From assembly GCA_038239195.1 (NCBI GenBank), contig JBBSEZ010000183.1, positions 1 to 18,091 of the forward strand: 18,091 nucleotides of DNA, given 5' to 3'. Positions 7,236 to 15,300 of the stretch are shown piece after piece. The first letter of the stretch is position 1; each line of letters starts with the position of its first letter. The stretch comes from JBBSEZ01 sp038239195 (GTDB lineage: Bacteria; Planctomycetota; Planctomycetia; Gemmatales; Gemmataceae). The notes beneath the pieces were generated by a model. The model was not told the DNA's origin. It saw only the letters and a program-made list of their open reading frames with translations, and did no database searches. A program made the translations under genes and the position numbers.

Positions 7236-7284
7236 CGCACCGTGGGTTGACGGGCGGTCCCACCGTGCGCACCGTGGGTTGACG
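7236..7284. repeat. 17-bp direct repeat pair with an inverted element
   Basis: CGCACCGTGGGTTGACG occurs at 7236-7252 and again exactly at 7268-7284, a 32-bp period. Between the copies, CCCACCGTGCG (7259-7269) is the inverse of CGCACCGTGGG (7236-7246) with one central mismatch, giving a potential hairpin with a 12-nt loop. It lies upstream of the ribokinase gene. It could be a regulator binding site or a fragment of a dispersed repeat. Confidence 0.75.
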
Positions 7285-7407
7285 GCGGAAAAGTTCGCGC
7301 CCGGACGCGGGCAGGCGCGTGGAGGGCCTGGCGCGGCAGGAGGATTGTGACAAGGGGGAGGGCCGTCGCAGGCGCGGCGGGGCGGGGCGCAGGGCGATCG
7401 GGGGGCG

Positions 7408-7433
7408 AGCCCCGCAGGGTTGCGGGGCTCGCT
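7408..7433. repeat. GC-rich hairpin downstream of the 101-aa protein gene
   Basis: A perfect 10-bp stem (cgagccccgc 7408-7417 with gcggggctcg 7424-7433) closes a 6-nt loop 23 nt beyond the stop codon of the leftward 7457-7762 gene. No T run follows on that strand, so it is at best an atypical terminator. Pieces of the same sequence recur: gggggcgagccccg at 32-45 and 7403-7416, and gggctcgctgcctg at 7427-7440 and 16090-16103. This points to a dispersed intergenic repeat. Confidence 0.6.
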
Positions 7434-7456
7434 GCCTGGAAGAGGGGCTGGGCGAC

Positions 7457-7762
7457 TCACGCATCCCCGGTGCCGCGCACGACGTCGGGATCGACTGCGG
7501 CGGCGGGGCTGCCGATCGCGTAGGCCAGCAGGAGCCGGGCGGCCGCGAGGTCGCCGGCCCGCGCCTTCTCGACGAGGCGATCCACGATGCGGCGCAGGTC
7601 GTTCTCCGTCAAGCTGTGGAAGAGGGCCCGCCGGACGGCGAGGAGGCGGAGCGCGAAGGGGTTGCCGGTCCTGGGCCGGGCGCCCTCGATCAGGTGGCCG
7701 TTGCGGTCGGGCCTGCGGGGGCCCGGGCCCTCGTTGGGGGGCGGGGAGGGGGAGGAGCTCAT
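7457..7762 (-). CDS. Small helical protein of unknown function, 101 aa
   Basis: I do not recognise a named family. The first 35 or so residues are Pro/Arg/Gly-rich and look disordered (with RNGHLIEGARPRTGNPFA). Residues 38-84 form an amphipathic helical unit: LRLLAVRRALFHSLTENDLRRIV, then DRLVEKARAGDLAAARLLLAY. The layout of a basic Gly/Asn/Pro lead-in, an RRAL helix, and K-A-x-x-G-D-x-x-A-A-R-x-L-L resembles small uncharacterised planctomycete proteins and loosely DUF5681-like phage proteins. The helical unit is conserved-looking and not low complexity, so I consider it a real gene. The ATG at 7762 has a GAGG about 9 nt upstream. It is followed by the hairpin at 7408-7433. Confidence 0.6.
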   Translation of the reverse strand: MSSSPSPPPNEGPGPRRPDRNGHLIEGARPRTGNPFALRLLAVRRALFHSLTENDLRRIVDRLVEKARAGDLAAARLLLAYAIGSPAAAVDPDVVRGTGDA

Positions 7763-7877
7763 GGTCGTGGCCTCGGGGTGACAAGAAGGGAGGGCGCCCA
7801 GACGAGGTTGCGCCCCACTATCAAGAAAGGCTACCCCCAGCGCGTACGTTGTTGGGAGGCCAACCTGCGACGGCCCG

Positions 7878-8540
7878 TCACTCCACCACGACCTTCGCCT
7901 CGGGGTACGCGCCCCACAGCATTTGCTGCAAGAAGCGCTGCAGCGACGCCCGACCCTGCTCGCGCACCTCGGGCAAGCGCTTCTCGCCTTCTTTGCGGGC
8001 CCGCTTCAGGTAATCTTCCTTGAGGATCGCGTTCTCCAGCTCGTGCGCGGTGTTCGCATCGTAGAAGCGAAACCGCGCCCGCTTGTACGTCCGGTCCGAC
8101 TTCGTCTCGGCCAGCAGCGGGGTGACGTTCTCGACATGGAGCGGGGGCATGGTCACGATCAGCACGCCCCGCTTGGCGTCGGAGCGGATGCGCTCCGGCT
8201 TCACCTCGGTCAGGTCGATGGCGTAGGCGACCTCGCTGGGCACCTTGGTCAAGACGAGCACCCGGCCGCGCCAGTTGCGGCTCGAGCGCTCCAGGGTGAC
8301 GTCTACGCGGGTGCGCGCCACCAGCAACTTGCCCTGGGCGACCGTCTTGCCGACCTTCACGTCCACCGTGGTTTCCGAGTCCTTCTTGGTGAGCGCGTCG
8401 ATCACCCCCACCACGTCGGTCGGCGATGGGAGCGGCAGGCCCGGCGTGAGGAGCGACTGGCCGCGCGCCCGTTGCAGCAGCGCCGCACCGCCAGTCAGGC
8501 AGAGGGCGAAGGCAAGCAGTAGCAGGGCTCGGCGGGGCAT
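7878..8540 (-). CDS. Exported DUF4230-like protein
   Basis: 220-aa protein with an N-terminal signal peptide or membrane anchor (RRALLLLAFALCLTGGAALL). The central part, residues 55-140, fits the DUF4230 pattern: a strand-rich stretch with VLVLTKVPSEVAYAIDLTEVKPERI, then GVLIVTMPPLHVENV. The C-terminal third is a charged helix (AHELENAILKEDYLKRARKEGEKRLPEV) ending in AYPEAKVVVE. The biochemical function of the family is unknown. The start is well supported by GAGAGGAG 6 nt before the ATG at 8540. It is divergent from the Tat-exported gene at 8786, with 245 bp of very GC-rich DNA between them in which I see no clear promoter. Confidence 0.8.
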   Translation of the reverse strand: MPRRALLLLAFALCLTGGAALLQRARGQSLLTPGLPLPSPTDVVGVIDALTKKDSETTVDVKVGKTVAQGKLLVARTRVDVTLERSSRNWRGRVLVLTKVPSEVAYAIDLTEVKPERIRSDAKRGVLIVTMPPLHVENVTPLLAETKSDRTYKRARFRFYDANTAHELENAILKEDYLKRARKEGEKRLPEVREQGRASLQRFLQQMLWGAYPEAKVVVE

Positions 8541-8785
8541 CGAGTTCTCCTCTCGGTGGCACTCTCCTTCATCGGCGCTCCGCCTTCGATTCGGCCAGCG
8601 TTCGCTCCGCCCTTTTTGGCCCGGAGTCGCCGGCGCAGCCGCAGCCGCAGCGCGACCGGCGCCCCCGACCGGGCCCCCCCGACGGGCGCGATCCGCACGC
8701 CCGGCGAGGCGCCCCCTATCCGCGGGCCGCGCCGTGCGTTACGCTGCGGGAACGTCGCCTCGGGAACACAACCCAGGAGCCACCG

Positions 8786-10285
8786 ATGTCCTCCCTCGAT
8801 CGCCGTCAACTCCTGCAAGGCCTCGGCGCCGCCGGCGCCCTGACTGCCCTCGGGGCTGCTCCCCCGGACAAGCGGGACCGCGACCGGGTCCGGCGCGAGA
8901 ACGCCCTCCCCGGCACCACCGACTGGCAGCTCACCTACACGCGCGTCGATCCGAAGACGAAACACCGCTGCCCCTGGATCGAGGGCTATGCCAGCCGGGC
9001 CAGCGCGAGGCCCGGCGAGAAGATCGACTTCTTCGTCAGCACGAGCCCGGCCAGCCCGTTCGTCCTCGACCTCTACCGCCTCGGCCACTATCAGGGCAAG
9101 GGTGGGCGCCACGTCCGCCGCCTCGGCCCGTTCCCCGGCAAGGTGCAGCCAACCCCGCCCGTCGCCGCCGAGCGCCTCCGCGAATGCAAGTGGGACAAAT
9201 GCACCACCCTGGAAGTGCCCCGGGACTGGGTCAGCGGCGTCTACCTCGGCAAGTTGTCGGCGACGAAGCACCGCTACCAGAGTTACCTGATCTTCATCGT
9301 GCGCGACGACCGGCCCGCGGACTTCCTCTTCCAGTGCAGCGACAACACCTGGCAGGCCTACAACGCCTGGCCCGACTTCTACTCGCTCTACCACAACGAC
9401 CGCAAGGACCGCCGGCCCCTGGTTTCGGGCGTAAAGGTGACCTACGACCGGCCCTACGGCAAGTACGTGCAGATCTACGACAACCCGCTCTCGCAGGGCT
9501 CCGGCGAGTTTTTGCTCTGGGAGTTTCCGCTGGCGTTCTGGATGGAACAGCAAGGCTACGACGTGACGTACTGCTCCAACACCGACGTCCACGCCGACCC
9601 GAAGGGCCTTTTGCGCGCCAGGGCGTTCCTCTCCGTCGGGCACGACGAATACTGGTCGCGGCAACAGTTCGACAACGTCCTCGCCGCGGTCAAGGCGGGC
9701 GTAAACGTGGCGTTCTTCTCGGGCAACACCTGCTGTTTCGTCACTCCCCTGACGCCGTCGAGCGACGGCCGACCCAACCGCATCCTGACGCGCGCCGGCC
9801 GCTACGGCGGCATTCGGCCGGGAGAAGAGCGCTACATGGCCGACCTGCCCGTGGAGGCGCCCAACGAAGCGACCCTGATCGGAGCGCAGACGGTCACGCC
9901 GTTCAACGGCTCGGGCGACTGGATCGTGACGAAGCCGCGCCACTGGATGTTCGCGGGCACGGGGATGAAGAAGGGCGACCGAATTCCGGGCCTGGTTGGC
10001 TGGGAGTTCCACGGCAATCCGGCCAAGATCCGGGGCCTGGAGGTCGTGGCCGAGGGCCCGACCTGGACGGGCGACGACAAGCAGTCGCACTACGCGGCGA
10101 CGATCTACCCCGGCCCGAAGAGGAATTTCGTGATCAACCTCTCGACGATCTTCTGGGCTCAGGGCCTGTCGGCCCCGCCGGGGCACGTGCCCCCCATCTC
10201 GCACCACGGCCGGCCCCACGGCCCCGACGAGCGCGTCCAGCGCATCACGCGGAACATTCTGGAGCGGTTTCGGGGGAAGATTTAG
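8786..10285 (+). CDS. Tat-exported protein related to N,N-dimethylformamidase large subunit
   Basis: 499 aa. The start DRRQLLQGLGAAGALTALGAA is a twin-arginine signal (RR near residues 6-7, hydrophobic stretch, Ala-x-Ala), implying folded export. The rest matches the large (beta) subunit C-terminal region of N,N-dimethylformamidase. An early beta-domain (IEGYASRASARPGEKIDFFVS...VLDLYRLGHYQG) is followed by a class I glutaminase-like core with FLFQCSDNTWQAYNAW, EFPLAFWMEQQGYDVTYCSNTD, the hallmark SVGHDEYWS (H286-D287-E288) and GVNVAFFSGNTC. DMFase hydrolyses dimethylformamide, but many relatives are uncharacterised and no small subunit gene is adjacent, so that substrate should not be assumed. 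AGGAG lies 6 nt before the ATG. It converges on the M20 gene. Confidence 0.85.
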   Translation: MSSLDRRQLLQGLGAAGALTALGAAPPDKRDRDRVRRENALPGTTDWQLTYTRVDPKTKHRCPWIEGYASRASARPGEKIDFFVSTSPASPFVLDLYRLGHYQGKGGRHVRRLGPFPGKVQPTPPVAAERLRECKWDKCTTLEVPRDWVSGVYLGKLSATKHRYQSYLIFIVRDDRPADFLFQCSDNTWQAYNAWPDFYSLYHNDRKDRRPLVSGVKVTYDRPYGKYVQIYDNPLSQGSGEFLLWEFPLAFWMEQQGYDVTYCSNTDVHADPKGLLRARAFLSVGHDEYWSRQQFDNVLAAVKAGVNVAFFSGNTCCFVTPLTPSSDGRPNRILTRAGRYGGIRPGEERYMADLPVEAPNEATLIGAQTVTPFNGSGDWIVTKPRHWMFAGTGMKKGDRIPGLVGWEFHGNPAKIRGLEVVAEGPTWTGDDKQSHYAATIYPGPKRNFVINLSTIFWAQGLSAPPGHVPPISHHGRPHGPDERVQRITRNILERFRGKI

Positions 10286-10341
10286 CCGCCGAGCGGAGCT
10301 CGGCGCGGACCGAGCGCGCCGAGCGGGGCTCGGCGGCTAAA
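10281..10341. terminator. Nested hairpin holding both convergent stop codons
   Basis: The outer stem is a perfect 14 bp (10281-10294 with 10328-10341). Symmetric 3-nt internal loops follow, then a perfect inner 10-bp stem (10298-10307 with 10315-10324) around a 7-nt loop. The TAG at 10283-10285 ends the rightward gene, and the CTA at 10337-10339 is the TAG of the leftward M20 gene; both lie inside the outer stem. The flanking TTT and AAA give short T tracts in each direction. It is probably a bidirectional terminator. Confidence 0.7.
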
Positions 10342-11746
10342 GGGGGGCCTCGCCCAGGTTGGCGAACAGGTGGCAGAGCGAGCGCATCAGCGCCTTCCAG
10401 TCTCCCTCGTCCAGGCTTTCGTTGGGCGCATGCGCATTGCTCTGCGGGTCTTCGATGCCCAGCAGCAGGGCCGGCGCACCGTCGAACAGTTCGGCGAGGG
10501 GGCCGACGAAGCCGATGGTCCCCCCGCAGCCGATGCCGACCGCCTCGTGCCCGAAGCCGGACTTCATCGCCTTCATGGCCGCCTCGAAGGCGGGGCCTGT
10601 CGGGTCAGTCATCCACCACTTGACGGGCGCCCCCCTGGGCGTCACCGTCACCTTCACGCCCCACGGCGGATCGGCGCTGAGGAAGTCGCGCAACTGGGAG
10701 CACACCTCGTCCGGGTCTTGATCGGGCACGATGCGGCAGGACACCAGGGCCGAGGCGCGGGGCAGGACCTGGTTCGACGCCCCGCGGATGGAACTGGCCT
10801 CCTGGGCGATCACCGTCACGGCCGGCTTGCGCCAGGTCTGCTCGTAGGGGTGCCAGCCGTCCTCGGTGGCAAAGCGCACGCCCGGCAGGATGCCCATGTC
10901 GTGCCGCCACTTGCTCTCGTCGCCCGGCAAGGAGCTCGCGGAGGCGCGCTCCTTGGCCGTCATCGGCCGGACGCGGTCGTAGAGCCCCGGGACCGGCAGC
11001 GGCCCGTTCTTCCAGTACAACCGGGCGAGGACCACGTTCAGCGCCAGCGCCGCGTCGGCGAGAGCGCCGCCGGCCATCCCGCTGTGGACGGGGGTCGTGG
11101 CGCTTTCCACGTCCACGCGCAGCGTCACCACGCCGCGCAGCGAGTAGGTGATGCACGGCAGGCCGTTGGCGATGTTCTCCGTATCGCACACGACGATGAC
11201 GTCGGAGCGCAATTTCTTGTCGTGTTCGCGAAAGAACCCCAGCAGGTTGCTCGAGCCAACCTCCTCCTCGCCCTCGACTAGCATCTTGACGTTGACGGGC
11301 AGCGAGCCCTTGGTCTTGAGGAACGCCGCCACGGCGCCGAGCTGGGCCGTGATGGCCCCCTTGTCGTCGGCCGCCCCGCGCGCGAAGAGGCGCCCGTCGC
11401 GCGTCGTCAGCTCGAAGGGGTCTTTCTGCGCCCACTGCACCGACCCGACGTCGTTGACCGGCTGCACGTCGTGATGGGCGTACAGGAAGACGGTGGGCTT
11501 GCCAGGCGCCCCCAGCCATTCGCCGTAGGCGTAGGGGTAGGAATTGCCGGTCCGCAACGTTTCGACGTTCTGCAAGCCCGTCGCGCGCATCTGCTCGCAG
11601 GTCAGGCTGGCGCTTTGCTCGATCTCTTTGGCGTGCTCCCCGTCGGTGCTGATGCTCTGGACCTTCACCAGCGCCGCCAGGTCGCGCACGAGCTGCGCGT
11701 GGTTGCTCTCCAACCAGCCGAGGGCCTCGGGGATGTTCATGCTCAT
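10337..11746 (-). CDS. M20-family metallopeptidase (dipeptidase-like)
   Basis: 469-aa zinc peptidase of clan MH, family M20, in the branch with carnosine-type dipeptidases. Metal and catalytic residues are visible in order: YAHHDVQP (His and Asp at about 91-93), ARGAADDKG (bridging Asp near 127-128), EGEEEVGSSN (general-base Glu and metal Glu near 160-162), CDTEN (Asp188) and the C-terminal NAHAPNE (His). The lid/dimerisation domain sits between about 200 and 400, with TPVHSGMAGG and the IRGASNQVLPR loop. The length is typical. The ATG at 11746 is chosen; another at 11740 is two codons on, and the 13 residues of a longer frame read into repeat-like DNA. It probably acts in the cytoplasm on dipeptides. 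It lies 121 bp downstream of the dgkA-like gene. Confidence 0.92.
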   Translation of the reverse strand: MSMNIPEALGWLESNHAQLVRDLAALVKVQSISTDGEHAKEIEQSASLTCEQMRATGLQNVETLRTGNSYPYAYGEWLGAPGKPTVFLYAHHDVQPVNDVGSVQWAQKDPFELTTRDGRLFARGAADDKGAITAQLGAVAAFLKTKGSLPVNVKMLVEGEEEVGSSNLLGFFREHDKKLRSDVIVVCDTENIANGLPCITYSLRGVVTLRVDVESATTPVHSGMAGGALADAALALNVVLARLYWKNGPLPVPGLYDRVRPMTAKERASASSLPGDESKWRHDMGILPGVRFATEDGWHPYEQTWRKPAVTVIAQEASSIRGASNQVLPRASALVSCRIVPDQDPDEVCSQLRDFLSADPPWGVKVTVTPRGAPVKWWMTDPTGPAFEAAMKAMKSGFGHEAVGIGCGGTIGFVGPLAELFDGAPALLLGIEDPQSNAHAPNESLDEGDWKALMRSLCHLFANLGEAPL

Positions 11747-11747
11747 A

Positions 11748-11777
11748 GTCCGTAGCCAGGAGCCCGTCGTCCGTAGC
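11748..11777. repeat. Degenerate direct repeat upstream of the M20 gene
   Basis: GTCCGTAGC occurs at 11748-11756 and 11769-11777 with related sequence between, just upstream of the M20 start. It looks like the remains of a TCCGTAG-type tandem repeat. No function is evident. Confidence 0.45.
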
Positions 11778-11867
11778 AAAGACACAGGATCAGCATATGG
11801 GGGGACCGGGGGCGCGAATACCCTGTGCGCGTGCCCCTCTTGCTTGTCGTTTCGCGTCCTGTCGGTG

Positions 11868-12296
11868 CTAGGGGCTAGCGACCAACGGCAGGAGCTTCGA
11901 CAGAAAGACGATGCCTCCGACGACGACCGCCGTGATGCTGGCCAGGAGCACGGCGCCGGCGGCGACGTCGAGAGCGGGCCAGGCGCGTTCGCGCGTCGGC
12001 TCGTCCAGGCCGCGGAACAGCAGTTCGATGGCGCTGTTGAACAGTTCGGCCGTCATCACCAGACCGATGCAGCCCAGCAAGAGGCACCACTGCTCCAGTT
12101 CGCACTTCAGGGCGCCCGCGGCGGCGAGCACGAGCGCGGCGAAGAAGAAGTGAACGAAGAAGCTGGAGTTGCCCCGCACGCCCAGCTTGATGCCGCGAAA
12201 GGCGACGGCGAACTTGCGCCGCCAGGTTTGCGGGGGGCGCTTGCCCGAAGGCGAGGGAGCAGGACTGGCGAACAACGGGATCGAATGGTTCGGCAC
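11868..12296 (-). CDS. dgkA: Diacylglycerol kinase / undecaprenol kinase, DgkA type
   Basis: 142-aa membrane lipid kinase. After a 25-residue polar lead comes the amphipathic start WRRKFAVAFRGIKLGVRGNSSF, then three membrane helices (about 46-63, 68-90 and 111-133). The active-site signature TAELFNSAIELLFRGLD (Glu84, Asn87, Glu91) and ALDVAAGAVLLASI (Asp110) match the E. coli DgkA pattern. The usual Lys-Asp before the last helix reads Leu-Asp here. DgkA-type enzymes phosphorylate diacylglycerol in many Gram-negatives or undecaprenol in Gram-positives; sequence alone does not decide. The start is GTG at 12296 with CGAGGGG about 7 nt upstream. It lies 71 bp after the lptD-like gene on the same strand and is probably cotranscribed. 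Confidence 0.9.
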   Translation of the reverse strand: MPNHSIPLFASPAPSPSGKRPPQTWRRKFAVAFRGIKLGVRGNSSFFVHFFFAALVLAAAGALKCELEQWCLLLGCIGLVMTAELFNSAIELLFRGLDEPTRERAWPALDVAAGAVLLASITAVVVGGIVFLSKLLPLVASP

Positions 12297-12367
12297 GAGC
12301 GGCCCCTCGAGATGGCACGATCCGCATCAGCTTACTGCCCGGACGCCTGTCGCGTCGAGGCCAGTTC

Positions 12368-15300
12368 TCAGCGCGTCAAGCCCGCCCCCGCGCCAGACAC
12401 CGCCCCGGTGCGCTGACTCGGCGGCACCAGGTTTGGCACGATCTCGAAGAGAACGCCGAAGTTGCTCTGGATCGCGTTGTAGCTGAATCCCGCGCTCACC
12501 TGCAAGTCGCTCCCGATCCGCGTGAACAGAAGGGAATTCGTCAACGCCTGCTGGGTGCCGAAGTCGTAGGTCGAGGTAAAAGTCATCGAGTACTTGGGGG
12601 AGAAAACGTAGGTTGCCGACCCCGTCACGGCGCGGCTCTGCACCGGCTCGATCTCGCGGTAGCCGATGTAGAAATTGGTGCGGTCGGGCCGGTTGAAGTA
12701 CGCACCGATCGTCAGCACGTAAGGCCCCGAGCCCGTCACGCCGTTGCCGCCGGGGACTTTGGTCATGGGGTCGATCCAGCCGGTGCTCTCGATGGCGGTG
12801 CGGTCGCCGATGTTCCAGACGTAGCGATACTCCAGAAACGCGAACGGGTTGCCGAAGTTGTCGCGGGTCGAGTTGGGGAAGTAGCTGAACGAGGTGTCCA
12901 GGGTCATCCAGTCCACGATGTGCTCGGCCCCCGGGTAGCCGCGCTTCGTCTGCCAGCGCTGGCGAAGTTCGCCCTGCAAGACCTCGATCGAGTCGAGCGT
13001 GTCGATCCGGTTGTCCACCAGCCGGCGGATGGCGTACACCTGCGGGTCGAACAGCTTCGACGTGGCCAGGTAGTAGCCGCTCGTGGTATTGAACAGCGGC
13101 AGGACGGGGCGGAAGTCGCGGATGGTCTGGTCGGTCACGTCGTCGTTGAGGCGGTCGAGTTGCGGGTACTTCGTGTAAGAGTCGCTGGCCCGCGCGTAGA
13201 AGAAGTTCCCGCCGACGACGATCTTGTGGTTGATGCCGTTGAGGTTGAACAGCTCGCTCTGGATCTCGGGGTAGAGGTGCGTGAAAGGAATGCTGCCGCG
13301 CACGCCGCCGCCGCCCCAGGCGCGGGCGCTGGCGCTGCCCTGGAAGTTGTTGGTCTGGGCGATCGTATCGAACGTGCCGGGGGCGGCGAGCTGGTTGGTG
13401 TACCCGGCCAGCTCCAGTTTGCCGTACGGGACGAGCTTGAAGGGCCCCAGGTTGAAGGGGTAGGCGAGCTCCTGCATCCAGCTCGCGCGCCCGGTGCTGG
13501 TGGGCACGTCCGTGGTGCTGACGAACGCGGGGAAGCCTGGGGGAGGCGGCATGGCCCCCTGGAGCCCGCCGGGCTGGTCGGTGGTGGTGTGCAGGCGCGC
13601 ATAGGCCAGGCTTATCTGGCTGTTGTAGGTGAAGCGGTCGAACAGGTCCTGGCCGACGAGGTAGCCATCGAAGCGCGGCAGCCATTGCGTCTCGGTGATC
13701 CACGGGCGGATGTTCGGCTCGACCAGCCCGCTCCAGGCCCAGTTGTCCTGCTGCTGCTTGACGTAGAGGTAGGTGTCCTGGTTGGGCTCCGTCTGGAACT
13801 CGCGCACGTAGTATTGTTCGAGGAAATTGCGGTCGCTGAACGCGGAGAGCTGGGAGATCACCGAAAAGCCGTAGGGCAGGTCGAAGAGCCCCTGGCGCCA
13901 GTAGGCGCGGCCGCGAAAGCCATCGGGCTGAAAGGCGTCGAGGTTGGGGCGGTTTCCGCCGAGGTTGTCGAAGCCCCGGTCGTACATGCCATAGAGCCGG
14001 ACCGTGCCGTCGTAGCGCGCGGCGGGGCTCAAGAACGAAGTGGGCTCGGTCGGGCTGAACTTGCCGCTGTAGTCGAACTGGTTGCCGATGCCAGGGCCGC
14101 GGGCGCTCAGGTAATCGAGGTTGAGCCGCCAGCGCGTGTTCTGGATGGGGTCCAGGCCCAAAAGGCTGTAGACGTTGAGGGTCAAGCTCGTCTGCACGCC
14201 GAAGATGCGGTTGTAGCCGAAGCTGAAGTTCTGGAGCGGGCCGAGCGGCTCGCGCACGTTGGTGGTCACGCTGGGCAGCCAGAAGAAGGGCACGTCTTCG
14301 AGGTAAAACCAGACGTTCTCGGCGTGGACGATGCTCTGGCGCTCGGTCGGCTTGGCGGGCGGAAAGCCGAGCAGCGTCAAGACAGAGCGGGTCGGCACGT
14401 CCTTCTCGGTGACGGTGGCCTCCTGGACCCTGATGACCAGCCCGGGGTCGGACTGCAACTTGCTGGCCGAGATGTCGGCGCGGTTCATCTGAAACTTTTC
14501 GGCGTTGAGGCGGAGGATCTCGGCGGCCGAGACGATGAGCGGGTCGGTGGCCATCGGGTTCTTGGCCAGGATCGTCGTGGACGTCAGGGAGAGCTTGGCC
14601 TGAAGGCACACGGCGACGCTGCGGTTGACGTCGTAGTAAACCTCCTCGGCCTCGATCGTCTTGGTCTCCTTGGCGACGGCCTTTCCTTGCTCGCGAATGA
14701 CGACGTGGCCAGCCAGGTAGAGCTCGAGGTCTTTGCTGGACTGCCCCTGCGGGGACTGGAGGTTTTGCACCGCCTGCTGGGGGTCGTTGCCCTTGGTCCA
14801 GATGACGACGCGGTCGGCCTCGAGATCGAGCAGCCCGACGCCCGGCGCGTTGCGCACGTTGACGATGGCGCCGCCCGTGACGACGATGATCTGCTCGCCG
14901 GGCCGGGCCCCCGGGTCCACCTTGATGTTGAAGCTCGACTCGCTGCGCGGCAGGACGCTGTACTGCACCGGCGGGCCGGGCGCTGCCGGGGGCCGCGGCG
15001 CTGCGGCGCGCGGCGGGGCGGGCGGCGTCAGGGGCCCCGGCGGCGGTGGCGGGGTGGGCAGCGCCGGCGGCGTGGGCGGCGTGGGCGGCGTGGGCGGCGC
15101 AGGCGTGGGCGGCGTGGGCGCGGGTGGGAAGAACGGCGTTCCCGGGTTCTGCACGGGCAGCGGGTTGGCGGTTGGAGGCGGCGGGCCCGGCGGCGGATAG
15201 CTCGGGCCCGGCGGGCTCGGAACGATGCCGCTCCCCGGGGAGGTCGGGAGGGCCGGCAGCGGGGTGCCGGGGGGCGCGAGCCCGGTGGGCGGGGGAACGG

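Noticed and set aside
6246..7784. A 512-residue version of the kinase extending upstream of 7175
   Set aside because: The extra 203 residues are Pro/Arg-rich, antisense to intergenic repeats and in a different frame over the 7457-7762 gene. The kinase fold begins at MARVCVVGS.
7903..8562. Alternative minus-strand frame (243 codons, from 8562) over the DUF4230-like gene
   Set aside because: It lacks a signal peptide and conserved segments. The frame starting at 8540 has a strong ribosome binding site and matches the family pattern.
8245..10623. 792-codon plus-strand ORF over the DMFase-like gene
   Set aside because: It is out of frame with the recognised Tat-exported protein and crosses the convergent terminator into the M20 gene.
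12327..14609. 760-codon minus-strand ORF inside the lptD-like gene in another frame
   Set aside because: It is Arg/Pro/Gln-rich, lies in a shifted frame of the recognised barrel domain and has no ribosome binding site.
15053..15120. CRISPR-like regular repeats
   Set aside because: The units are 9 bp, directly abutting, without spacers, and in frame within the Pro-rich linker of a recognised gene.
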